Positions 21,606-33,116 are shown, counted from the stretch's first letter. The stretch: 64,000 bases of DNA from Butyriboletus loyo (GCA_038093515.1 JBBPSI010000072.1:52284-116283), one strand, 5' to 3'. Translations and numbers: made by a program. The notes: a model not told the origin generated them from the sequence alone.

Positions 21606-21735
21606 ATGAGTATGTACATGTGTCGTTGGGTGAAAGAAGGCGTGGTGTACATATGTTATAGGTGCTGACATGTATGTTTTAAGTACTAAATGGATCCTGT
21701 TGGAGCGTTTGTCTGGGTGGGAGATGAGATGAGGC

Positions 21736-22554
21736 TTAGATGGCCGAGGCTGCCTCGGGGCCTAGTATTGCGAGGACTTTTAAACGTGAGCGGTGTGCGT
21801 CGCGTTTTGCCTTGCGGGCGGCGCGTTCCTCGGCTTCGGCGGCGTCGTTGTAGACGTGGGCGAGGTCGGCCCAGAGAGCGGGGGGATCCCCGTCGTCGGT
21901 GGTGGTGGTGTCAGAGCCGGTGGACCGGGATGGAAGAGGGGGAGAAGGGAGGAAGCGGAGGGGGATGTGAAGGAGTTTTGGGAGGACGACTACGTTGGGC
22001 TTGTCAGGGTCGTCATCGCTATCCTTGTCGTCATCGCTGTTATTGTCGCTGTCATCGTCGTTGTCATCGCTATCCTCGTCATCGCCGTCATCGCCGTCAT
22101 CGTCGTAGTCCTCGCTGTCCTTGCTGTCCTCGCTGTCCTCGCTGTCCTCGTGCTCGCCATCGGACTCGGACTCGGACTCGGACCAGTCATGGAGAGGTCG
22201 GACCTGGTCGGGGAGCGACTGGAGAGGCCCGATCGATTCGTAGCGCCTCATCTGAGCGATCTCGGCTTGGATCAGGGATTGGAGGTGGGCCATGGATGGA
22301 TCGGGCGGGTCGAACGGGTTGGGAACGTCCCAGACGAAAAGATCGGCATGGGTGTCGGCATCGTCTTCGGATTCCGAGTCGAAGATGTAACCATCGTCGG
22401 TGGAAGAGAGGTCCGAGGACGCGTGGTCGGTGACGTTGTCGGTGACACTTGGCGGCGGGGGGCGGGTCTTTCCGAGACGGAGGCGAGATCGGAGGGCGTT
22501 GAGAAGGGACGGGTTGTGGTCGGTGATGGCAGCGCGCGTTTGTGTCGAGAGCAT
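21736..22554 (-). CDS. Acidic low-complexity protein, unknown function
   Basis: An intronless 272-residue frame starts MLSTQTRAAITDHNPSLLNA and has a folded-looking N-terminal part (SLLNALRSRLRLGK, WDVPNPFDPPDPSMAHLQSL, IQAEIAQMRRYESIGPLQ). A long Asp/Ser/Glu tract (about residues 122-175) follows, then a short LLHIPLRFLPSPPLP segment and a basic C-terminal helix (AEAEERAARKAKRDAHRSRL). The acidic tract is built from repeated GAC/GAT and AGC-type codons, and its DNA is a quasi-repeat of about 18-nt GTCATCGCT-like units. It resembles nuclear or chaperone-like acidic proteins only in composition; no family was recognised. Divergent from the chitin deacetylase gene, with about 400 bp between starts. 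Confidence 0.6.
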   Translation of the reverse strand: MLSTQTRAAITDHNPSLLNALRSRLRLGKTRPPPPSVTDNVTDHASSDLSSTDDGYIFDSESEDDADTHADLFVWDVPNPFDPPDPSMAHLQSLIQAEIAQMRRYESIGPLQSLPDQVRPLHDWSESESESDGEHEDSEDSEDSKDSEDYDDDGDDGDDEDSDDNDDDSDNNSDDDKDSDDDPDKPNVVVLPKLLHIPLRFLPSPPLPSRSTGSDTTTTDDGDPPALWADLAHVYNDAAEAEERAARKAKRDAHRSRLKVLAILGPEAASAI

Positions 22555-22950
22555 GACGAACTGGAGTTCGTGGGACGATGAGGATGGAGATTAAATAGTG
22601 CGCTTGGCTTGTGGTGAATAGGCGAGCTATATTTGGCAACTCGGTGGTGGAGTGCCAGGCTCCATTGACAGCTGCGACATGTCCAAGCATTCCTCGAGGT
22701 TACGTTGATCACCCCTCGAGGCTGATCCACATGTCCTCGAGGTACATCGCTCGGGTCCTCCTCGACCCCATCGACGACGAGCAGCGTTCGACGACGTCCG
22801 CCTGTCCGACACGGTATATAAATAGCTTGCAAAGGAAAATACGTATATTAAACTTCACACCGCCCTCCATTCGGCAGCCCTGTTCGTCTTCCCTTCTTAA
22901 GCCGGCTCTCTTTCCCCCATCCTCCATTTCGCTTTTTTTGCCCTCCAAGA

Positions 22951-24721
22951 ATGCGTCTCTCGTCGCTCATTTCCCGCAATTGCCCCCTCCCTCCCCTCCT
23001 CCTCGCCCTCTCTCTCGTGCCTGCCGCCGCAGCACAGACTCGCACCTCGGAACAGGGCGAGGCCCAAATAACCAGTCCGTCGCACACCGCGCTAACTCTT
23101 ATGTACTCTCCCTCATCCTCATCTCAACAGACGCGACCCTGGAGTGCCAGATCTACTACTACGCTCCTACCGGTCAAGCCGTCGCCGCCGGTGAATTCCC
23201 GCCCGCCTGGACACCCGCCACCATCGTTGCGAACGATACCAATGCATTGGCAAAATATCAGAGCATCCAGTCCCAGATCCCCAATATCCAGCCAAACGGA
23301 TACCAACCCGACTCCCTCGAGGGCAACTGGACCAACTATACCTACCCCGCCTCCGATCCCAACTGTTGGTGGACCTATTCTGGGTGCACGACCCCGAAGC
23401 TTACAGGTCTCTCCCCCGATCTCTCCTCCGTCCCAGAGGTATGCTCGATCCCCTTTTTGTTTGGACCCTCCTCACTCCCTTCCTAGCCGGACACGCTCGG
23501 CTACGGGTTTGACGACGGTCCAAACTGCTCCCACAATGCTTTCTATGACTATCTCCAGCAAAACAATCAGCAAGCCAGTTCGTCCTTTTTCTTCTTTTTT
23601 CGCCTGTCGCTGACATGTCGTAGCCATGTTTTACATTGGGAGCAATGTCCTCGACTGGCCCCTCGAAGCGCAGCGTGGCCTTGCTGACGGTCACGAAATT
23701 TGCGTCCGCAAGTATCCTTTTGTTCTCTCGTTGCTGCGTCCACTGACGTCCCTCCCCCTAGACACGTGGTCTCACCGTTATAGTCGGTTATCCCCGCTCG
23801 GTCCTCCTCTCGTTTGTTCACCCTCTTTGCAGTGACGGCTCTCACAAACGAAGAGGTCTTTGCGGAATTATATTATAGTAAGCCTTGTTCTCGTCGTCAC
23901 CATCGTCGCTCATTCCTTTGTAGCTGTATGCCCATCGCTTTATTGTCCCACAGCTTGCTCACCCGTTGTAGATGCAAGTGATCAAACTCGTTCTCGGCAT
24001 CACCCCTACCTGCTGGCGTGTCCGTATCGTATCCTTGTTCATCCATTCCGATCCTCACCCTCTCTGATAGCCTCCTTTTGGTGACGTCGACGACCGTGTT
24101 CGTGCCGTCGCTCATGCCCTTGGTCTCCGCACCATCATCTGGCAGTACGACTCCAATGACTGGCGTGCTGGAGTCGGCAACGTCACCGATGCCGACGTCG
24201 ACGCCAACTATGATACCCTCATTTCCCGTGCCCAGAACGGCACGTTTAACACCGTATGCTCTATCCTTGTCACTCGGCGCCACATTTCTGACACGCTCCC
24301 CAGGGAGGCACGATCATGTTGACTCACGAACTGAACAACTTTACAATGTCGGAGGCCATGAAGTTTTACGCGCAGCTCAAGGCCGCATTCAAGTACATCG
24401 TTCCCATGGGTGTCGCCACGAACGTCAGTCAACCGTATGTGGAGTCCAACTATACAATGCCCAACTTTGAGCAATGTCGGTTCTCTCGTTCTCTACGTGA
24501 CGAGGTCGTTGACATGCTTTTCCCTAGATATTTCTGGGACCACGACCATCTCGGCCATCTCTTCCTTTCCCACTGCTGTATCTGGTCAATCGAGTCCAAG
24601 CTCGGGCTCGGGCTCGAGTTCGAGTTCGGGCACCAGCGGGGCGAGACGCTCGGTTGGTGGTTTGGGCGAGCTGGCTGTGTCGGCCGCATTCTTGGGTGGC
24701 CTGTTGAGATTGTTGATGTAG
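22951..24721 (+). CDS. GPI-type chitin deacetylase (CE4)
   Basis: The enzyme removes acetyl groups from chitin to give chitosan in the cell wall. A secretion signal (LLLALSLVPAAAAQ) is followed by a region rich in N-glycosylation sites and the NodB/CE4 motifs: YGFDDGP, the metal-binding HTWSH, RPPFGDVDDR, DSNDW and MLTHEL. The C-terminus is a Ser/Gly-rich stretch, then ARRSVGGLGELAVSAAFLGG with a hydrophobic end, typical of a GPI anchor. The gene is cut into unusually small exons: a 21-nt exon (23762-23782) encodes HTWSHRY, then come a 45-nt exon, a 2-nt exon (23924-23925) and more. The intron at 23708-23761 uses a GC donor. All catalytic residues are present. The isoform cannot be assigned. 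Confidence 0.9.
23924..23925 (+). other. Predicted 2-nt micro-exon in chitin deacetylase
   Basis: The exon ending at 23877 finishes ...ELYY plus one base A. The next recognisable exon starts at 23972 with ATGCAAGTGATC (MQVIK) in phase 0. Joining them directly breaks the frame. The gap contains two complete 46-nt introns, 23878-23923 (gtaagc...ctcat...ttgtag) and 23926-23971 (gtatgc...ctcac...ttgtag), leaving only CT between. A+CT gives threonine, as in the family sequence LYYT. Confidence 0.6.
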
Positions 24722-26868
24722 AGAAGGACTGTCGCGTTCTTTGATTCTTTCTTTGATGATCTCGATCATGCCTTGATGACTTTTCCGGACGCTTGTTCTC
24801 CCGCATCGTTTTGTCTTGCCTCTACTCTTGGTCTGTTATTGGTTCAGGCCAGCTCGTGCCCGCGTTGTTTTATTTTTACGGACCTCGACCTCGTTGTGTT
24901 TTAACCTGGTGTAATCCCACGATGAGCTCGGGCTAGAGTGTTTTGATGGTGTACGACACCCATCATTATAACCCCCGGTATCAGCGTTCACTTTTTCACT
25001 TTTGTGTACATATGGTTTTTCTTGTTGAATAGCACATGACGCGATGGCCATGCGCAGTCGAACGGGCTGTGGCGCCGTGTTTTTGGGTTATGTCAGGCCG
25101 TCTGATCATGTGCATGATGATGGCGTTTCCGCTGGTCCCGAGATCATCGATGTGGGGGCACAACATTAGCCCCGGGCCGACCAAAAGCTTCGAGGATCTC
25201 CGTCGTTGTGAAACAGATTCCCATTTCGACAGAGGACCGCGTCACCTCCGGAGTCCGAAAGTCCCCGACGAAGTCACGGACCCTCCCATCTCCCGAATCC
25301 CGTCTCCCGTTTCCGATGCGCGCGCGAGAGAGAGAGAGAAAGAAAAAAAAAGGTCGTAGATCGGATCAAAAGTGGATATGGACATATGACACATCTAGAT
25401 CTAGGCACAGCCACCGTGTGACGCTGATCGTGGTCGATGTCGATGGCATCGATGAGCGCTGAGGAGACTCCGAGGCCTTCCGCCTTCCGCCTGCCGTGCC
25501 AACGAGCACGACACGGATACAGACTCGTCCAATCAACGCAACACCGTAGTATCGTCCGAAACGCGCTCGAACCAGCCAGCCGTCGATAAACTCTTCCAGG
25601 CACGCGGCATCACGGTTTTCTCGCCCGTGTGTGTGTGTGTGACACGGACACCGAATAAACGTCGACGACGCTGAGCGCTGAGCGCTCGAACGTGGTGCGC
25701 GCTGTTTAGAACCGTAAATAGAGTTGGCACTGCCACGTTTCCCCATCGGCTGGCCAGTCGTGTCATTGGACCAGAAGAAGATGGCAATCGATGATGACGG
25801 TCGTCACGTGTCACGTGTCAATACTGATCGCGATAACTTTTTCAGCGAACGAATCCGGTGACGAGTTCGGCTTTCTTATTGAAAGCTTTCGGGATTGATC
25901 GGTGGATGAACGTTGCAACGTTGAACGCTTGCGTGTTCGCACGAGTCTACCCCAAGCTGTCCGTGTCCGTGTTGCTCGCGACGTCTTTTATTAGGGTCGT
26001 GATTCTGGACACGCTCTATTCGAAACGAACGTCGGCATGGGCATGATACGATCGGGACCGCGAACGTGTTCAGACCGGCCAACGTCCACACCTGATCTGT
26101 GTCGTGCATCACAGCACGCAAAACACGGCCGCCACGCTCCACTGGCACATCGTCTGAATGCCGTTTCGCTAGATCAGCAAAGGCGATGCGTTGCATGTGA
26201 GTCTCGCACCTAAAAATGCTTCGCCTCGACCCAAGACCGCACACGTCAGGCTGACCGTGATGCAAGTATGAGTATTCTGCTTCATCTTTGCGTTCGACGG
26301 GATCCGGCACGGTGACTGGCGGTCGTTCGGCTCGGGTTTTCTTTCCCCCCCCCCCCCCCCCGTGAGGGTTGATCGTGGGTTTTCGCTCGGGTCCGTTGGT
26401 TTTGGTGTTGGGAATCGATAGTGTCCCCGTTCGCTCGAGCGGGCCTCTGGGGAGGCCGATCGGCCTTGTTGATTGCGATCGCGGGCCTGAATGCAAGGTA
26501 TGATCAACGACACAGTAGGGCTCGTGTGATCGCCTCGTGACTCGCGAGTGGTGGACGGAGAGGAGGGTAAGATGCTTTCTTACTGCAAACAGCTCGTCTA
26601 CGAGTTGACATGCCGAGAGGCTCAAGTCGGAGCACGCAGCGCGAGCGTCGAACATGGCGAGGACTGAGGACTGAGTACCGAGTACTGAGTACCGAGGGGC
26701 GTACGACGTCTTCGATTTTGGTAGCTCGGGTGCAACTTGACGTCTGCTGCTCCGCGACAGCAACTTGCAATTCGAACTCGTGGGAACGTATGGACGGCAT
26801 TTCAAGTGTACCGCATCACAATCTCTACGGCTCTATATGTATTTACAGCTTCGTGCGCGCTGTTACAT
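24722..26868. other. Gene-poor region, low-complexity tracts
   Basis: No supported gene. It contains (GA)n at about 25327-25340, (GT)n at about 25628-25640, an 18-base C run at about 26345-26362, and a short tandem of GAGTACTGAGTACCGAG-type units at about 26665-26700. A 309-residue minus frame at 25876-26805 is compositionally odd, spans the C run and matches no family I know. Confidence 0.4.
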
Positions 26869-28268
26869 ACGTTTGCACGTTTATTCCCACCGCGCTTTTC
26901 AGCCCGCCGCACTTCGCGATCAGAGTGCTGTCTCCGTGGGTTCGTGGGTTCATAGAATCTCGATGCGTTTAAGCATTAAATATGATGGTCGTGTTATCGT
27001 GGCCTTGGGAACTTGCACCCACGAGTCTATATTGCTAAATACATACGCCCACTCACCCGATTAAAGCACGGCTCAAGTCTCTGCACTTGGATTTGGTCCT
27101 GTGCTGTTGTGCTCGTGTAGCGTGTGCCTCAGGAATGCTTTCTCGACATACCCGATCGCTCTGATGCGCCGGATACGGCCCTGCCAACACGATCATCTGA
27201 CTTGGTTGACAGGCTTCTAGGCTTCGGTTTGAGAGTGGAATTGCATGACGTAACAATGCGTAAACCCCAGGCCCTCGGCGATCCCATTGTTGTTCCCACT
27301 CAAAATACATTGTGAATGCACAATGCATTACGCATCGGCTTTGAGATAAAATATGCATTATTACATGGTATGAATACCAGGGTGGATCAATCGTTCCAAG
27401 GGTGGTTACTGGTATTTGGAAGTTCGTGATCTCCAGTCACGAAACCAAGTCTTCGGTACACTTCCGACCACTGACAAAATGCTTGATCCTGTAGAAGAGA
27501 GATTGGGCCGAGTTGAATGGGAGTGTTGCAGGAACTACTGAGCAGGTACGTCAGGAGATGACACAAGTGATCGAGATCGATCGATGACAACGACAATGAC
27601 GATGTTGATGAGGAGTCTACTGTTTCATCCTCGCGCACTGATCTCTGGACTTGCGCTTGTGCCATTGGTACTCACTAGCCTCATCTTGAATGGCAGTAGC
27701 AGCCTCGTCGCTGTGTGTGTGTCGCTTGTTGAGCCATCCTTGCTGTCGCGTCTTCAGCGTCATCGCCGTCGTTCTGGCACTCCCAAACATCCTCGACGCC
27801 TCTCGATCCTTCTAGGTTGCTCAAATGACCTCCTGGCGCTCTATCTCCACCTGACACGATCGTCCCGTCATTGTGCTGCTTCGTATGTCCTTTCCCCCCA
27901 TTTCTGTCCCTTTCATGCGTCCTTCTGGAAGTTCTAGTGCACTGTGGAATTTACCCGATAGGCCCGCTTTGTTGTGTGGCTTTCTCCAGCCTTCCTCGGT
28001 GAGCTTTTCTCGTCCATGCACTCCAAGCGTCCGTTGACGTGTTCTAGTGTGTTACAGCTTCTTTGGCTGGTTCCCTGTGTCCCGGTCATGGTAGGATACT
28101 CCCGACGCATCCGTCTCGGTTGAGGTAGGTCCACTGTCGACGCTCGTAACTCCCGAGTCACTCCTCTTGCTCTGGGGCTTTTCTAGACATTTCATTTGAA
28201 TGCGGCACGATGCTGCTCTGATCGCGGGCCGAAAACCGCGGTGGGAATAAACGTGCAAATGTAACATC
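26869..28268. repeat. Inverted-repeat pair bounding about 1.4 kb
   Basis: TTTGCACGTTTATTCCCACC with CGCGCTTTTC following (from about 26875) and CGATCAGAG (about 26920) recur in reverse orientation at about 28213-28262, with small gaps. Both copies start near GTTACAT. The enclosed DNA has no recognised transposase. A minus-strand frame at 27387-27665 (containing LHLGP-like TPIQLGPISLLQDQAF and YRRLGFVTGDHELPNT) may be a remnant of a spliced gene but could not be extended. The pair may be terminal repeats of a non-autonomous element, or two separate insertions. Confidence 0.4.
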
Positions 28269-29915
28269 ATAGTCGTGGCCAACATTCTCTAAATCGGAAA
28301 CGCATCCAGGGTCGACATGGAGTCGGCCCTTGTCGGACGTGTGGTGATGATGATGATGATATGTGCTTGGCTGCATCTACGCTAAGACATAGCTCGGGCA
28401 AACAAATTACCTCGATGGCTCAGCTACGTAGACAAAACGGCAATGAAAAGGTAGTAGGAGGTATCGAGAAGTCACGTGGGTGTTTGGCAGGACAATCCCA
28501 ACTTGTGCTTTACGTAACGGGTTGGATCTCGACTAGAGTTGGTCCCGACAGAACATGGGACTTCAACACGGCGCACGCTGTCGTTCCTCACATATTGCGC
28601 GGAAAGTTGCCTGCGAAGAACGATCATAGTACTGGATGTTCGTGTAACGTCACGAAATTCATTTGGGACCCTTACCATGGGCATCCATGGAGCCCCGGAC
28701 TACGCCCGGAGAGTGGACTCATCACCTTCGTAACGTCCTCATCTATCCCTTTAAAGGTTACTTGCACGAGGCTAACAACCACGAGGCTTGCCTTTTTCTT
28801 GTTATCTTTGATTGCGTTACAGACTCATGGTTCACACAATTCGCATCGGTAAATGCGGGGGAAATGTGGTGAGTGAGGCCTTCGTAATCAGACTCGAAGC
28901 GTCGATTTACATAGTAGGCATGTCTTCCAGGCCTCGCCGTTAACGTGTAGCTAGTCTTACGCGAAATTAAGCTACGCACGGGCGGCCGCAGCTTGCTTTC
29001 TCCATAAGACGTCGTCGTCTGGGTGAAGTGCAGACAACGCGGTTATAGTTCAGATAACCCAGTGATTCCACCTCACGCCATTTTCGTAGAACTCGGCTGC
29101 AAGTGCAGCGCCGTGCGCAAACTCGGGGCACGCAAAGGGACGTTTGAAAATTCGGAGATATTATCTGGGATGGCCCACACCACCCCACACCCTCTGGCGG
29201 GGCTTTGTCGAGGCGTTGGCCCCCCGTCCGACGATGCTGGTCAGCGCCGGTGTGTGTGTGCCAATCTGCATTGATGCCCCAGCGTCCAGTGTCCAGTGTC
29301 TATACCTCGCTCCGCTCTGTGGTGGATTCCGATGGGCCTATCAGAATTTCGAACGCATTGTGGGACAACTTCTTACAATCATATTCCCTCCGGGGTTGTC
29401 AGGCGGCTTACATGCTCATCGCCCTCACGTGTTCCAGGAATGAGCTCCAAAAGTCGTTATGAATCACGGTCCCTGAACGGATGGTGACACTCGCATTAGG
29501 AAACCATGATAGGAAACGCGTAAATTTTCATTTTCCTTTCCATTTGGAACACCCCCACCCGGGACAGTCCTCGAATTGTCCTTTTTTTTTGTCAGCCGTC
29601 CTTGTTGAACCGAGACTTTCGAGCGACTTGACTTGTGGAAAGTCACCAAGGACTGACTGCTGACGTTGCAAACGTGTCTCGCGTACTATCTCTCTCTCAA
29701 CAGAAGCATAGATCGCCCGTCTCTCGGGAAATTCCATTGGAACGCCAAGCCTCGAACAATATTTCACGTCCCGCCCTCCGTTGGGTCGGAATCCCGGAAC
29801 CCAACGACCCAAAAAGGTGTGGACGAGGTTCGAAGTGTGGTAAGTACATGCATCCACTGATACCCCCTTCCCTCTCACCATCAGCTCCACCTTTTCCAGC
29901 CTGAATCCTCTCGTG
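28269..29915. other. Region without supported gene
   Basis: Several overlapping frames on both strands (longest 28361-28852 plus, 163 codons) show no domain, signal peptide or codon preference that would separate them from chance. Upstream sequence of the DUF6534 gene. Confidence 0.4.
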
Positions 29916-32058
29916 ATGGACAACCCACCGAACGTTCCTCTTGGATTAGACGAAGGATCGGAACTACTTTCCGTTATATTTTCTGTCGGACTTTGGGGGA
30001 TCACTTGTGTACAGACGTGCGTGCGCGTTCATCCTAGTTCTCGCACAACCCTGTACAACTACCACATACTTCTCGGTCTCTCAGGATCTTTTACTTCATC
30101 CAGTTCGTCTTCCTCGCTTGCTTGCCACGCTGAGAAATACGGGTGACGAACGTTGTGTCCCATCGCGCTTTCCCCCCAGTTTCTCGCACGACAGGTTCGT
30201 CTTGAGAGCCATGGTAGGTTAACCTGACTCGTCGAGACAGGCGCACGCTCATTCGTGTTTGCCGTAGGTTGCATGGCTATGGTGGGACCCCCGTCCTCTC
30301 ACGAAAAGCAAAAGCAACCTTTTGACCCGTCGTGATGTAGGCTGTCTGACGCCGTCCATCAGCTTCTCCTCATCAAGGGAGGTACGGCAACGTTTCCACG
30401 AACTCTTGAGTCGTCGGATTACTGACATCGCACGGCGGTACACGCGCGCAGTCTATAAAGAGCTGATCACCAATTTTTGCAACTACGACCAGGTCCTCGA
30501 TGTGAACGTGTACGTCGTCCTCGTCGATCGTCCCTCTGACCTTTTTGGGGGGGAAACTGAGCGTCTCGGTGTTCGTACGCAGGGAATACCTGGTGAGTCG
30601 AGCGGGATGCTGCCGAGCCTCCTTGATTCTGGGATCTTACCCTCTCGCCGATAGTGGCAAGTCTTATTGACGGTGAGTGCCGTCGACCTCTACCTCTCTC
30701 GTCTTGGGCCCAATCTCGGACGCTCCCCAAGGCGCTCGTCGCACTGCCATCGCAGCTGTTCTTCGTCGACCGTATCGCAAGATGTAAGTCGTTCCCCATC
30801 GACACGTGACCCGTCATCCCCATCTCCAACCTGCAGTCAGCGGGAAGAGGTGGCTACTTTTCGCGTTATGGGTGCGTGCGCCAGATCGATTTTCAAACAT
30901 AATATGCGTATGTGATGCGTCGTATCGATGACGTTGGCTCAGGCGCCCGCTGCAACACTCGAATTGGGTACGCTTCCTTCCGTCTCCGTGGCGTGTCTTC
31001 GCGTCGTTCATCGTTTTGATTTCAAAGCTGGAGCGTTGGGTGTGTTCTCTCGCTCTCTTTTTGGCTGTACGTGACCGCTGAAGATGGAACGAAAGCGTTC
31101 ATCGCCTTGGGGTGATTTTTCTGCTACGAATACGAGACGGTGATGGTGAATGCTGATCGAGAGTGTCAAGAACGACCACGCCCACCGCACGAGAACTCGT
31201 GTCTACGACTCCCTCGGTGACGTGTTTTGCTACCCCGTCGTACTTTTTTGGGGGGGGGTGCTGATGCCTAGCGATACAGAGCATATTCACTGCTGTACAG
31301 ATAACGGCGGCTGTGGTCGATATCTCCATCACCGCCGCATTGAGCTTTCTGCTGTGGAGAAGCAGAGAGGACGCACAGTATAGGCAAGGACCGACTACCG
31401 TTTCACCTCGAACGAAACCCAAACGTCGTCGTTTTCCAGGATGCGCAACGTCATCAAGCGGCTTTTGATTCTCTCTCTGAGCACGGGCGCATGGACCGCA
31501 TTGTTTGCGATCTTTATCGTAATCGCCGTACGTTCGCTCTCTTACTTCATTCATCCCCATGATGTGCGCCATCGAGAGAAATATAGATGAAATGCCGATG
31601 CCGATGCTGATGCTTGCGCCAGATGCTCGTCTTCCCCAACACGCTCATCTATACGGGGCTCTCCTTCCCCCTCTGTCCCCTTTATTGCAATACCGTTCTC
31701 GTCAACTTGAATGCGCGGCACGTGATTGAGAAACTGGAACGTCGCCCTACGCAGGATTCGGTCGTGTTTTTGCGGAATACGGCATCGTCTGGTCCGACCG
31801 AACCTGTGGGACGATCGCACGGATCGGGTTGTGAACGACACGATCATTTGCATTTGCTGGAACAGGTACGTCCATCCTAATTGATCGCGCGACGCCGACT
31901 TTGATTTTCTTCCGCAACATGTGTAGACACCACGCTGTCGGTGTCGGTCGGTAAATTATCGGGACGTGGAGGTGGGCGTGCAAGCCTCGTCAGACACCAC
32001 AATGGTGGAGCAGCTCGCATCCCCAGATGCGCATGTCGGCGATGGTTGTCCTAGATAG
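29916..32058 (+). CDS. DUF6534-family multi-pass membrane protein
   Basis: A seven-helix basidiomycete family of unknown function, expected at the plasma membrane or an internal membrane. The first exon starts MDNPPNVPLGLDEGSELLSV and has helix 1 ending GLWGITCVQT. Later exons give LSDAVHQLLLIK, VYKELITNFCNYDQVLDVN, GKRWLLFALWV, FTAVQITAAVVDISITAALS plus FLLWRSRE, NVIKRLLILSLSTGAWTALF, and LVFPNTLIYTGLSFPLCPLY plus CNTVLVNLNAR. The last block is the family signature (NTLIF...Y.NSLLATLNAR). About ten short introns are needed; some in the middle (30550-31000) are only approximately placed. The C-terminal tail is polar, and the frame after the last intron gives a stop at 32056. It ends 47 bp before the end of the convergent FAP7 gene. 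Confidence 0.75.
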
Positions 32059-32105
32059 ACGCGCGTGCAAAAAGTCCACGATTATAACGAGAAAGCAAAC
32101 ATTTG

Positions 32106-33116
32106 TTATTCTGATTCGGAGCGACCGTTTTTAATGCCATCGTCTTTATTATCCACTAACCATCGATCGATCCATGTGACGATCCGCGCCACGTTGTCTT
32201 GCAAGTCTTCCATCTTGTTGCTTTCCAGCTCTACGACGATCCCAGGTTGATACGACTCTCTCGCTTCGTCGGCCACGACGCCCATGATCTCTGCCTCGTT
32301 GTTTTCTTGAATTTTCTTGAGCGGGTAACCCCTGGAAAAAAAAGGAAAAGAAAACGTCTCGTCAGTGATGACGACGTCCAAAACAACTGAGCTCAGCCCT
32401 GCCCAGCCTAGCCTCGGCCCCAAATGGATGGGGTTGGCGCAGTTGACGGCGAGGTAGAAAGGACACGATGGTAATGGAAAGAAATAAGGAAGGAAGGAAG
32501 GAAGGAAGGAAGGAAGGAAGGAAGGAAGGAAGGAAAGAAAGAAAGGGACAAGGCAAAGACGGTAACGTACCGTTCCTCTAGTCTATCCCAGAGCAAGGTG
32601 TGATGACATCGCAGGACGACGACCAAGTCCGCCCAGCGTTCGGGAAAGACGTCGCACGTATGCCAATCGAGGACGAGCCCACCCGCAGACGCGAGCGGCT
32701 CGAGTTCGTCTAGGAGCTGTGCGATGGGGGGAAGAGGGGGGATCGATCAAACGAGCGAAAATGAAAATGAAAATGAAAAAAAAGGAGAAGAGTACGAGTA
32801 CGAGTACGGAGCGATAGCGACAGCCGAGGAAGCGGAAGCCAACGGAAACGGGGGTACAGATCGTCCTCCCCTCCCCCCCTCCCTCTCCCCCGAAAAAAAG
32901 GAAAGGAGAAGGGGAAAAACGCACCTTGTCCTCGTCAACGGTGAAAGACTGCCACTCCTCGTCGAAACCGTGGTGTAACCCGTGCGTCTTGACCAACTCC
33001 CCGACGTTGACGTGCGTCAACGGTATCGGGGACTCTTCGACGAGGAGTTGTGCGTGCGTCGATTTTCCGGTTCCTGGAGTACCGGTGATGATGATGACGG
33101 GGGAGAGCCTGGCCAT
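32106..33116 (-). CDS. FAP7: Adenylate kinase isoenzyme 6 / FAP7
   Basis: A small nuclear NTPase/adenylate kinase that acts on the 40S subunit during 18S rRNA 3'-end maturation (yeast FAP7, human AK6/CINAP). The first exon is MARLSPVIIITGTPGTGKST with the Walker A loop GTPGTGKST, then HVNVGELVKTHGLHHGFDEE. The second has DELEPLASAGGLVLDWHTCD and RCHHTLLWDRLEER. The third has GYPLKKIQENNEAEIMGVVA and ARESYQPGIVVELESN. About 187 residues, near the normal family size. The first intron (about 32725-32925) is long for this genome and very purine-rich. The second holds an (AAGG)n microsatellite at about 32486-32540. Complete and apparently intact. Confidence 0.93.
32486..32543. repeat. (GGAA)n microsatellite in a FAP7 intron
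   Basis: An uninterrupted run of AAGG/GGAA units about 55 bp long within the second FAP7 intron. Confidence 0.9.

Noticed and set aside
21690..22581. Long plus-strand frames opposite the acidic protein (valine- or arginine-rich)
   Set aside because: Low-complexity mirror of the Asp/Ser codon repeat on the minus strand; no folded segments.
23878..23971. Single 94-nt intron in chitin deacetylase
   Set aside because: It would join phase 1 to phase 0 and shift the frame before catalytic motifs; two 46-nt introns with a 2-nt exon keep the family sequence.
25876..26805. 309-codon minus-strand frame
   Set aside because: Compositionally odd, passes through an 18-base C run, contains no recognisable motif, and overlaps other open frames; probably chance.
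28361..28852. 163-codon plus frame
   Set aside because: No motif, no codon preference, and overlaps other frames of similar length.
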